Assembly (NCBI GenBank): GCA_035578175.1
Contig: JAQMRL010000004.1
Coordinates: forward strand, 36,696,901-36,760,900
Source: Catonia carolina
Taxonomy: Eukaryota > Arthropoda > Insecta > Hemiptera > Achilidae
Direction of reading: 5' to 3'
Length of the DNA stretch: 64,000 nucleotides
Each line of letters starts with the position of its first letter. Position 1 is the first letter of the stretch. The notes below the pieces were generated by a model. It saw only the letters and a list, made by a program, of their open reading frames with translations. It searched no databases and was not told the origin of the DNA. This document shows, one piece after another, positions 46,031-58,500 of this stretch. The position numbers were made by a program, and so were the translations under genes.

Positions 46031-47464
46031 AATCTTGCCTACACTTAATAAAATTCCAAAAAATCACCACCAAATATTTGGTGTTTATAAATTGGGTTTA
46101 TAACTCTGTTTAATCTGTTGTTCTCTGTATTTTTATTATTTTTACAATTTCACATCTTTAAGACATTAATTTATTTACTGTTGACACAATGATCATGAAT
46201 AAGTGCACTCTACATTTCAGGAAAAGGAAAGATCAGTAAGTTTAAATAAAACAAAAATAATTTTTGATACATTTTATTATAAATACTCAAAAACATAACA
46301 AATTTAATAAACTATCAATTTTTGGTTTTGTTCATGAAATTTAATAAAAAAAAAAGAAAACAAAATAATAGCATCAATGTTACAAGGAGAGATCTTATTT
46401 ATAAGTTCTAACAAAACCCAAACAAAGATACAATGAAGTTATAACAACAAAAATAAATAACAATATATATATATAAACGATAAACGTTTTGACATTTATA
46501 GTAACAATAAACAACGACTTATAATGTTTTAAAATTAAGTAACACTCTGAGCGTAATGTTTTAAATTTATTGTACCAGCACATTAATCAATAATATACAT
46601 ATATTTAAATTTATAACAATTCCAAATACTGTTCATTAAATAAAAATATATATACATTTTAATGTTTTATTTTCATGCTTCAAATTTAAATAAAAAGAAT
46701 ATATTCATTTATACACACTTCAATGCTTTATTTTCATGAGTAATTCAATTATAAAATATAAGTAGACAAAAAAAACTTTAAAATTTTTTATTATTTTAAA
46801 TATTATGCTCCATACATGACTAGTTAAAACGATGTTAACGTGATATAGTTTTATCAAGCTGCATTTAATGCAGGTTGTAAAGATGTATAAATCTTATGCA
46901 GACATACTTAACCTTCTATATTATCATATGTTTGTGATAAATATTGTTTTTATTTAATTAGTTTATATATAAACAATACTTCAACATAATCATTTTTGTA
47001 ATAATACTATTTTACAATATGTTCTAGAATCTTATTCATTTAATATCTAATTTGGAGAGCATGGCAACAGTTACACGAGGTAGAGCATAATTGTTATCAA
47101 TAAAAATGGGAAGAAACCTGACTGCGCATGACAAACGAAATGAAAAAAATTGACTGGAGATACAGGAACAAGTAGTTAAAATGGCTCTATTACTGTAATA
47201 AAATTTCTATAATACTATAAACTGTTAATCCTAAAGTCTCCAGAAATTGATCTAAAAGATCTTCCAACATTGATTAAAGTGGTCCATTGTTAGGCCTCAA
47301 AAGCAAACAAAAAAAAAGTTAATATAATAACCAGTTATTCTCATGAGTTAAACCTACAATAGATTGATTTTAAATCACATTATTTTATAAATTATTTTAT
47401 ATTATATCTATTATAGAAATAAATGAAAATTTTTTATTATCTGTAAAATAGTTATAATAAATGA
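46031..47464. other. Between-gene AT-rich stretch, nothing recognised
   Basis: Very AT-rich, no family-like ORF, no clear repeat ends. A far 3' UTR of clu is possible but unsupported. Confidence 0.4.
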
Positions 47465-47812
47465 AGGGTGCAGGGGAAAAACCCACTAAGTCACAAAACA
47501 GGAATTTTGCGGGAGGGCAAAAACAAAGTTTAAAACGATCTGAGACAAAGAGAAATTTAAAAAATTAGAAGGCCAGCGCCTACGTCACTGGCATTGGACC
47601 GAGTTGGTTATTCCCCTGATCCGAATGGACTGAGTTGGTTTTTCCCCTGTGCTGCAATATTTCAAATGGCTATATCTTGTGATTAAATTAGTTTTTCCCC
47701 TGTAGCTTTCAGCACGTGAAAATATTTACCAAAGAGTATCAAATGGCATATTAATCTAAGTTTCGAATTTTTTGGACTAAGTTGCTTTTTCCCCTGTACC
47801 CTTTAAATTCTT
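47465..47812. mobile_element. MITE with iterated terminal motif
   Basis: Ends inverted: aagggtgcaggggaaaaacc at the left and aagggtacaggggaaaaagc on the other strand at the right. Inside, the same motif recurs with the right end's orientation: gagttggttattcccctgat (47610), gagttggtttttcccctgtg (47650) and attagtttttcccctgtagc (47687), before the terminal taagttgctttttcccctgt (47780). No ORF. About 348 bp. Confidence 0.8.
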
Positions 47813-49907
47813 TAGAACTGGATATCAACAATTTATCATTCATTTAATTTAGTTATATAATTTACAAATGTTGAGATGGAGCAAATTCTCGACAAATCAA
47901 ACCCCAAGAGAAGACTGAAGCAGTTTGATTTAGGAACTAAAAGTACTTTATAATTTAATATATTTCTAAGCGTTTTAAATGTATATAATATGTAAGATCA
48001 GATATAGAATTGTACTTTGATAAATTACGCGTAGAAAATAAAAATAGCAATAGGGAGATCCTCATACTTTAATGTAAGAGTAGCTACTGGTTTTTTTAAA
48101 ATTATAACTGTAATCCTTATGTAGTTTATGATTAGATAATAATTTACAAGTCTAATTAAGGTACTGACAAAATATTATACTTAACATTTTATTGCTATCA
48201 ATTATTATTATTCACACTAATAATTTATGAAATCAAATTGAAATTAATTGACTTAATAATTTAATCGAATAAAGTAATATATTACAAAATTGAATGATAG
48301 TTATTAACCGCCAGATTCAGTGGGGAATGCATGTTTCATTTATCACCATCATTAATATTAGTGTTGCCATACACTCTGAATCAGGATTAAACCTTCAATT
48401 CTGACAAAAACATTTTAATTGCTGGTAATCAAAAATTACTTTGAATCTCCAGTAAAATTTATTGATACACAAATTACAACGTTCTTAATAAAGAAATGTA
48501 ATTTTGATATGGCACTGACTTTTGTACAGATTTGTAAATAAATTACCTGTAATTATATAACAGTAATTTCTAATACAGACCTGACAAAACGAAGGAAACT
48601 GTTTTCCATAGTTTGATTTAGAGAATTTCCTTAACATTTTACATTACATAAACATCTTATTTTTAAAAAGACTGTGTTTTAAAATTATGAATAATAATAT
48701 TTGGAATTTATTTTTTAAATAAGTATAAGAATATCAACGAGATAATCAGTCTTTTAAATAACAAGAAAGAAAATATTATATGATTACATACATTGTGTAA
48801 CATTATTTGTTACAAGGTAAACTGAAATTCATTGAAAATTAACACTAATTTATAAATACATAAAGTTACGTAATGTTTACAACATTTTATACACTTTCAC
48901 TATCATGAAATGAAAAAATATGAACGAAAAATTAACAAAAACAAAAAAATAGCAACAATATATACACATTATTGTCAAATATGTATTAACACTAACAAAT
49001 ATATAAAAATAATATTAAATGTTGAAAAAAAGAACAAGATCAACAGAACAAAATAATGAATGAACTTCAAAACATTCACGCGTAACCATACAATCATCTT
49101 TCTTAACAATCTTAACTCCTAGCAAACGTTTTTTTAAAGAAAAAAAAAATCAGTCTTCATTACATTATAACAAACATTATAATAAATATAACATTTAATT
49201 ATAGTTTATAACAATTACAATTTTCTGTAATTAATTATAATAACAAACAGGAGCTTCTTATTCATAATATGAGATAAATCCTTTAATGTTTAAAAATTAG
49301 AATCAAAGATAATGATTAGGCACTCAACTTTTTCATTGCTTTCCTTTTAAATTACGATAAGTTATTAAAACAAGTCTTTTTGTAAATTTACAACTTCATT
49401 AGACAATGATAAAAACATAAAAATAGGCCTAAAATTTTCATTCAAAATATTTTGGAATTAAATGAACACAATATGGTTTCTAAACATTTAAATTAATAAA
49501 GAGTATACTTAAAAAATTACGGTGATTGAATTTGTTCTTTTTTAAAAATATAATGCACTTTTTCATTTTTAGTGAATACTTACAGATATTAATAATTTAT
49601 TAATTAAAAAAAAACTTAAGAGCCCACTTCATTTTCACTTAGGAGCTGCGATTAGTTTACAAGGTTTTCTTCAACAGATTTTCACTTGATACAACGCTCA
49701 TAATTGATATGTAGATTATGTTTCTTCAAATATTTTAAACAGGCAAAAAAAAATTAACAAAACTACATAGAACATAAGAAAAGCTTTCACCGGGCTTCAT
49801 GTATGATGAAACTTAATGGAATACAATTATAATTGCTGTGTGCCACCAGCTCCATGTGTTGTTTGTGGGAAAAAGGGTGAAAGGAATGTTTCAAGCCTGA
49901 TGTTATC
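47813..49907. other. Between-gene AT-rich stretch, nothing recognised
   Basis: A/T homopolymers and short AT repeats only. No gene-like signal seen. Confidence 0.45.
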
Positions 49908-49909
49908 TA

Positions 49910-50295
49910 TAATGCTTTTCACCGTTGATGAACTCTGCTGTTGCATGCGTTTAGACCAAATAGAATGTTTGCCAGCATTGTCAGATTGCACGAATATATC
50001 AGCCTGACTAACATTACGCATGCACGCGCATATAAGAGCTACAGTAGTTCGCTTGCAACGAACACATCGATTATAGAGCACGTTAACATGAGATACTTTT
50101 TAATATAATCAGCTGGTTGTACATTCATAGATTAAAATTGTTATTGAAAGACCAAAAAAATGGCTGACAAAATATATAACAGAGCTACCAGAGCAAGAAT
50201 TCAGAACGTTGTAGGCTAGTCATTGACTAGCTATGAAGTGAGTAGGGGGCAATGCATACATTCAGAGATCATCAACGCTGAAAAAAATAGGACAG
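49910..50295. mobile_element. MITE, family M, copy 2 (inverted to 15493-15883)
   Basis: Left end taatgcttttcaccgttgat with gaactctg; right end the inverse of cagcgttgatgatctctg. Inner matches to copy 1 on the opposite strand: gttt-gaccaaata/tttggtc, tttgccagcattgtcagatt, atatcagcctgac, agccatttttt and atgaagtgagtagggggcaa. The right boundary is uncertain by a few bases. Confidence 0.75.
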
Positions 50296-50299
50296 TAGA

Positions 50300-51030
50300 G
50301 TGCTATTATTTGTGAGTTATACAGTTTCAAAATCATTGACGATAAATCCAATAGGATATCAATTGCTTTTCAAAATATTTCTTAAGTCTCTTAATGTGAT
50401 TACCATAATAGTAAATCTTAGAGTACGTGCTTCATTTATGACATGTTTAAATTCTTGTGTTCCAATTAACGTAAGACGTGATAATTACATAGTTTGTTAC
50501 GATAATGTTTTATTATTTTTGTGTGGATCCACTGTACAGGATCCAATTTAAAAAAAAACATTGAGGTAACAGGTGCCATCCGTTGGCCATGGCTTTAGAC
50601 TGTCATTTCAGGACAGAATTTCAGTGTACATTGCTCTATGCAAAGGGCACGACAAAGGTGCTACGCACCATTCACGCAACTGTCAATACCATGTGATGTT
50701 TGTGAACCGAATGTTACACTTATGACAAGAAGTTTTGAATGTGGTGCTCGTAGATTGTTATCACATAAATAGTGCATTTGTCTTACGAGAAATAGATTCA
50801 AATTTTCACATCACAGATCTAATATTCTGTCCACAAATGTCATATAGTGGTACTGACAAATGCATTGGTGGTGCACGCCACTTATTGTGCTTGATCTGTA
50901 GAGAAATTTACACTCCAATTACTGTTCTTAAATGATCGAATAAAGCTATAACCAACAGATGGTACCTGTCGTATTAATTTTTATGGTATATGTACCTGTA
51001 CTGGATCCTATGCAAATAGTGCAACCACAT
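50300..51030. other. Between-gene stretch, no recognised gene
   Basis: Slightly less AT-rich, with small ORFs at 50300-50551 and 50735-50935 that show no family resemblance and no splice support. Confidence 0.4.
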
Positions 51031-51036
51031 TATTTT

Positions 51037-51288
51037 GGTAACATTATTACAAAAATTAACAGCAAAGGAAAAAATATTATTTATAAACTTCTGGTCTAAA
51101 CTTATTAGTTTAATTCTGTACATGTGTGTACTAGGAATTGGTTTTAAATCTTGTAATATATTGTAACATTATTACAAAAATTAACAACAAAGGAAAAAAT
51201 ATTATTTATACACTTCTGGTCTAAACTTATTAGTTTAATTCTGTACATGTGTGTACTAGGAATTGGTTTTAAATCTTGTAATATATTT
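51037..51288. repeat. Tandem duplication, two 125-bp units
   Basis: gtaacattattacaaaaatt to aatcttgtaatatatt at 51038-51162, repeated at 51163-51287 with two or three base changes (aacagc/aacaac, tataaac/tatacac). Confidence 0.93.
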
Positions 51289-51299
51289 TTCAGAAAAGC

Positions 51300-52470
51300 A
51301 TAACGTAAGTAAAATTATTAAGTTTTATTGTTGAATATCATTGTGAAGAAAAAATTCTTGGTTTTTTAACATAATATTTGCACATTAGTATGGAGTAAAA
51401 GGACTTTTATTTAAAGTGAAATGTTTTAATCTACCAGGTAACACGTGTAGCCTTCAAAGCGTTAATTAAATATTTTTCCCATGTCATCATTTACCGAACA
51501 TAATGAGAATGAAGCTGTTGATTTCCTTATTCATAACAATAGTGACCTAAACATAGTTCTTAAATCAGCAGTGAAAAAATTAATGAACTGCATTTCTTAT
51601 TGCAAACATGAAAAAACCACAGAATCCAGTATCCACCTACTTTTACACATTCAAATTTTATTTCTAATATTTTCTTGGTTGAATGTTATTTATTTGATAG
51701 ATCAGCTCCCAAGTGAATAAGAAACAGTATATATTAACACTGGCATTTCAAAATAATAATAAGAAATATGTAATAATAAAAACAACAATTATCATACATG
51801 AAGAAAATTAAACCAAACTAATAAATATTTCACGTTTAAGTGAAATACAAAAAACCGGCATCAATTCAATAACAAAACAATATAATATAAAGTGAGCTTA
51901 TTTATTTAGTTAATTATTTAATAACAATGATCAACCATAATTTTTAAATCAATTATTTAATTTAACAATATAATATTTTTCTTCAGTACAATAAAAAATT
52001 GATAACAAAACAATTCAATAAATGTAAAAACAAAAACATTAACAACATTGACCAGAACTGAATCCAGGACTACAAGTAATCACATAAAAACATTTTGTGC
52101 AATATATATTACGGAGATAACAATTTAACAATTAAATTTTATAACGATACATATCTCTCCTTGTTATACACTGTTAAAGACAACTATACTATTTCAAATA
52201 ATTTAAATTCTAATCTCAATGTAATTGATCTACTAACTTGACCTGACATTTTTATTTATTTATTTATTTAATATATCAATTATCAACACTAGTATCAAAA
52301 AGATATTGAACCTTCCCAAACACCACACACAGAAGAAAAAAAAACGCTTTACATACAATACAAAAAAAATATCTAAGATCGAACTACGCTGCTGTTTAAT
52401 GAGAAACAGTAATGTCCAAGGTAACTTAGGACCAGAGACGTTGCTAAAGCAGGAAGCGAGTTAACATTTT
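51300..52470. other. Downstream flank of clu, no recognised gene
   Basis: AT-rich. May contain the clu 3' UTR or a last short exon; many aataaa-type matches on both strands make a poly(A) call meaningless. A small plus ORF (51481-51720) has no known relatives. Confidence 0.4.
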
Positions 52471-52482
52471 ATCTCAACTCAC

Positions 52483-52594
52483 CTCTACCACTTTATCCCT
52501 ATCGCCATCTGCTGTTTTCTCACTTACTAATAATTCATTTTCTTTCACTGCTTGTTTTTCCATGACGGACTTAAAATTTTCTATATCTTGCTGA
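52483..52594 (-). CDS. clu: clu C-terminal exon
   Basis: Begins T CAG CAA GAT, giving [20 protein letters not shown], which fits the SQQDLENLK tail of CLUH. It continues with a charged segment ending DRDKVVE. At 52482 a gtgagt donor overlaps an in-frame GTG AGT TGA, so the exon may instead end the protein at 52474. Confidence 0.85.
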
Positions 52595-55500
52595 CTGAAA
52601 AATAAAACAAAAACAATCATTAGCCATAGAATATTTCCCCATTTTAGTCAATAACTAAAAATTGTGTCTGCACTAAGTAAAAGCTAATTACACCTGAAAG
52701 ATGTAAATCATATGCTCTGCCTGGTTTTTCCTGAATTCACTACACTTTTTTTTATTTATTTATAGTCGCATCAACAGCTGAGTATGAAACGTTGGGTTGT
52801 GACTAGTTATAATTTTCAGACCCTAGCCGGGAATCGAACCTGGGACCACCGCGTGGCAGGCCAGCCCTCTACCACTACGCTACAGAGGCGGCCACTACAC
52901 TCTTTAATTTATCAACATATCACTTCCACAATGAAAAAAATGGACTAAGTAAATCTTGAAAATGTTTTCATACAGTAGACCAAAACGCTCTTTGGCAGAT
53001 TATATTACAATTAGAGCACCCTTATTTGATTAGAGTAGTTAAAAGTCTCTATGCGAATACAAGAATAATGATTAATGATTAGGACAAAACGCTTACAAGA
53101 GTTTACAATAAAATTGAGGTATAGTTTATCACCTACATTATTTAAAATTCATGAACTTTTTTTAAAATTAGGAAATGCAGCATTAGCTCAGATATTAAGT
53201 TAAACAAGAACAAATATTTGAATGCACTTTTATTAGCAAATGACTTTTGGGTCAGATAACGCGGAATGAGCTGGCGCATTGTCTTGGTGGAGAACCCATG
53301 ATTTGTCCTTCCACATTTCGGGACTTTTTCCTTACTTTTTGACATAGTTTATAAAGTACCTCAACGTAGTAATATTGATTAATTGTTTGACCTTCAGGAA
53401 CCCAGTGAGGGTACACAATCCCATGGATATAAAAAAAAACAATCATCATTGATTTAAATTTTGACTTGGTTATTCAAACTTTTTTGGCTCTCGGTGAAGT
53501 TTGGCTCTTCCAGTACATGGATTGGCACTTCATTTCCGGATCATAAGTAAAAAACCACATTTCATCACTTGTTATTATCTTCTACCCATTTCCTAAGGTG
53601 AAATCTGCATTAAAAGGGACAAGATTTGAGTCTGTGGAAGCTGTAAAAGAGAAAGTGGCATTTGTCCTGAAAGAGCTGGCAGAAGGTAACTTCCAGCACT
53701 ATTTCCAACAATGGAAAATTCGCATGGAGCGTTGTAGGGATAGAGCAGGAGTGTATATTGAAGGTGACAATAAGTGATTATGTATAAAATAAAAATATAA
53801 TTTTTTACATCAGTCTCGTTTTAGCCACACCCCGTATTCTCTTGAGCAAAATCAAATAATGGACACTAGCCACAATTAACTCCTGAAGATTTCACTAAAT
53901 CCCACTTAAACCAGACCAAGCATTGAAAAAAAATGAAAATGTTGTTTGCAAATTGGAAAAGTAAAAACTTTTCAGAAGGTCTGGTATACTAGTAAGCAGA
54001 ATTTATATCTTTCCTTCCTGGTGGGTATGGCATAACCAAGCTACTGAACTGTTATTAAGAGGTTTCACCAAACAAAAACTACACTGGACTTTTGGCAGAA
54101 GTTTTCAACAATAATAATAGTAATAGTAATAGAATACGGTCGTTTTTACAAGTTGATAAAAGCCAGATTAATACAACTGAATGCATTGATGATTACTAGA
54201 AAAAAATCTTAAACAATAATAACAGTAAGATAATAAATACCTAATTTGTACAAATAGGATGCCATTGATTATATTCAGCATGTCCAGCACACTGCCCATT
54301 GATGGTGGTTGAATCTGAATAGGTGGAAAACCCATCCCTGGCTTGCCAGTATAAATCTCATTCATTTTCTTCTGAAGAATAACTGCCTGGTGCGTTAAGT
54401 GACGTAAACAGTCTGAAGATTCTTTTGTTTTTTCATGGTTTTCTCCCAACTAAAATAATATTATCAATCATTATTTTTAAAAAATCCTTACATTACTTGA
54501 ATAATTATGCTTATTCTAAAAAAGTTAATTAATAATTAGAAAAATCCATGACAAGTGTTCATTTTATACCCGATCAAACTTAGATTTACCGAGGTTGGTT
54601 TCAAAACATTTTCAAGGACTGAAAATCAGTAACTTTTCTTAACACATTTGCCGCTGAAGTAGGAATAGTGCTCAAGGTACCATTGCACTGAATTAGGAAA
54701 TCAACAACCTCATTCCCACTAAATTTGACAAATGACAACATGGTAAAAATATTTGAACCCAGATATTTTCAACTAGTGTAACCAAAAACCCCGCCCATTT
54801 TCACAATGCTGTTTTCCCTTTTAACATACTTAGAAATATTTGGAAGATTCATTTTTTTGTTAGAATTACCTTAGTACATCTACATAGTATACTTTACTTT
54901 GATCTTTATTGGGCATTATTAATTTACCATAATTTATTATTACTATATTAAAAAAAAATTTTAAAAATGAAATGTAACTAAAATAATTAACATTAGATCA
55001 TTTATTTCAAGAAAACGATCTAATCAGTAAAGACTTAATTCTGAAGACCATATATTTCATATTTCCAGGAAAAAACTTTTAATTTTTATAATTTTCTTTT
55101 TTTGTTACTGTATAATGTCTGTGAGACATTAAGTTTTTTACCAACTTCACTGTTAATGAAGTTTAATAGATTTCTCTATCCTCATTTCCTAATTTACGAA
55201 CCTACGGTAAAAATTTGAATATTTTGGTAAAAACTGATGAATCTTTAGAAGTGCAATAAAATTTTTTTAGTGCAATAATAATCAAATCATAGCTGTACAA
55301 ACACTCAATGCAAAAAACATGTTATATAACCAACAAATTAATTCTATTATTATTGGCAATAGAGAGCTAATCGTCAACACGAAGCTTGATTTCATCTACT
55401 TTAACAAAATAACCTAATTAGTTCACGAAATGAAAGGACTTTTAAACAAAACCCATAAAATTTCTACAAAAAAAAGTGTAGATACAATAAGTAACACTCA

Positions 55501-58500
55501 CCTGTTGTTTATAGATAGCATATGTTTCCTTTTCATTATTTAATGCTGCACGGAAATCACCCATACAACTTTGAGTTCTGGCGACTAAATGGTAACTGAC
55601 AGCGACCTTCAATGATTTTGGACCATAAAACTGAATGTTCAACGCGAGTGCCTTTTCAAGGAACCTTAAAGAAAGTTCATATTCTCCAACAGCATGAAGA
55701 ATCAAACTAATATTACTCTGAAAAAAGCAAATAAATTTTAGAAAAATTGATTTCTGCTAAAATTATACAGTTCAATAAAATGGTACTTAAATTCATATGC
55801 ATATTAGAACTTAAAATAGCCTAAAAATTTTAATCCGGTAACACCCAAACACCAAAATTCTAGCATAGCGCCATGACATTTTCAAACTCATTTTGCTACA
55901 AAACTATTTATTATTTTCTAACGAGTTAACTTGTACTAGACAGAATTTTTCCTGATCAATTTTATGCATGTTGCATATTTGTACGATGAAAATTGGTTAT
56001 GTAATTGCTATTGGGAAAGAAAAGATAATTTTTTTCGATTTTTTGAAGCCATTTATTAGAGATATTCTTATAATATAACAATATTTAGAGAACGCCCTTA
56101 GTTATAGCGCTCTATTATCTTGATTTTTCATACGTTTCATTGCTCGATGACTAACTTATGGCCCTCAAACGAAACAAATACAGTTGTCTCTACCCCTCCC
56201 GCTTATCCTAGGTTGAAACCTTATACTAACATCAAAACACACAATAACAAATTTTTGTATATGCTATCCTTTCCAGAACTGAATAACAAAGAGAGCAACA
56301 CTGAGAGAGAAAGATGAAATATTTCATAGTAAGCAAATAAAATAGAACCAAAAGAGACCTAATGTGACTGAGCGCTAGGAAAGGGTGATAGATTTTGAAC
56401 AAGTCGATCAAATTTCAATATTTAAACGTTGTAAATATTCACAATATTTTATTTAAATGGTAGCCTAATAACATATTTTTTACGGATTTAGCAGAAATTT
56501 TTTTGTTACTAATATCAATATTTTCTAAAAAAAAAAGTTTTTTTAATTTAAACTTTTGTTTCTGTTCGTAAATGAAAATGGAAAAATTTGGCTCAAATGT
56601 GGTTCAATTTACAAATTCGCTAAAAATAAATGGTAATTTTTAGTAATGAAATTGAATGCAAACAAAATTTTTAGAATGGTGTCTGGGTGGTCGTTAAAAT
56701 TGTGGTAGTAACCAAGGTTAAGTAATAAAAACATCCTGCAGATTCTTTACTTAATCTCTCCTATTGACATTCAAGTATATTCAGTGCGTTGGAGGCCATT
56801 ATTGCACTTACTTTGAACGCCTTGTATTATCAATCTTTTTTAAACAGTGTATATTGTTTTTAATATGTATAGTAACTTTCAATATTAATTAATAACATTT
56901 CAAGAATAACACGTGTTACTTACATCTAGAAGTGCAATTTCAGGATGATTTTCACCACATATTAACAATGCTAAGTACCGAGCACGATATAAGAGTTTCA
57001 AAGCTGTGCTAACTTGACTGTTTGCAAAGCAATACAATGCCAAATGAGTCTGAAAAATAAAATATCAATATATTAATATTTTGTGTGAAACTGTATATTT
57101 AATTTATGATAAATATATAATACTTCTTCCAATATAAAATACTTGCACAATAGTCTGGAGGAAAAAACACTAGTTTTTTTGAAAAAGTGTGAAATTTGTC
57201 AGTCTACCACGTTAACATGTTCAGTGCGCCCTGGTAGACGCAAGGTCATTTGCTGTAATGAGACGAAGCAATACTTCAATGGTAAACTGGCTCGATGCTA
57301 TTATATTCATATAAAAATATTTAATTATTTACTTAATTATTTTTTCCACACTTTATATTTACTACAATTAATTTTGTGTAATTGAGTAATTATAACAGAA
57401 ATAATGTCATAAAATAAATTTTTATATTATTAGTATGACTAGAAAACATAGAAAAATCATGTAAATGCTTAAGTTTTATTTGGTGATTATAAGAATGTAG
57501 ATTAAATAATATAATCAATATATATAATTAAGAAATATATATAGCCTAATAATTCAATAAAAATCTGGAGTGAAACACTCACGCAACTTTCCCTTGCCAA
57601 TGCAAATAATGACCAATATAACCTAAAATTAGTAATGAAACATTAGAAATAAAGTAACCTCAAAAAACATAACCTTATTTTAACCCTCAACTGGTATCAT
57701 GCGGTCTGTGAGACCGCTGTCATTTTTTACCCCTCCAACACTTCCCTCCCAATGGCCCGACATCACGTATATTTTGTATACCTTTCAACTGTTGTTTGAA
57801 CTATGCGTGATCAAGATCGTTTTCGGTACGAGCTAACAAGTTGCGAGTTATTTGTATTTTGTTTTCTACTGGCGGTCTCCTGGACCTATGATACCAGTTG
57901 TGTAACTTTTTGACGACTTTAAAACCAAGTAGTACATGGATTGTTTAAAGTTTTAATGAATATACAATAATTTTTCATACATCATTTCTTTGTTTAGTAC
58001 TATTATAAAATATTTTCATATGTAATTTTATAAAATTTTCATTATGGATGATACATTTAAAATTTCTGAAGCGGCTTCAACACAACTAGATCCATCACAT
58101 AAACAAGTTGTACGTGTTAATGATGTGAATTTTTATTAACATAAAAATCTTTAAATTTTATTGTAAATAATCAAAAAGTAAAAAAAACGAATAAATTTTA
58201 ATAAATGTTTGTCAGAGTGTACTGCCCAACAACAGACATAAATAGCAAAACTCGGAACCAAAATGTAAGTTGTACATCATAATTTTGTAAATAAATTTGT
58301 CTTTATCATATTAATTACTTATTTATTTATAATTATTAGACCACAGAATGTTTCTAGGGCCCAAAAATTTTATTGTTCTGTTCAAAATGGAAGTAAAAGT
58401 CAAAAAAATGCTTAGTGTTCGTTTTTTACTTTTTTAAATAGTAATTTTGCATTTATGCTAAGTATTTTACATTTACATCTTCGATTATACATGGTTTTAT

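Noticed and set aside
49827..50081. 84-aa minus ORF as the missing last clu exon
   Set aside because: Most of it lies in MITE family M, which also occurs at 15493, so the open frame comes from the repeat.
52824..52893. Functional tRNA-Gly(GCC) gene
   Set aside because: The head ggccgcctct does not pair with the sequence after the T arm, and it continues as a SINE.
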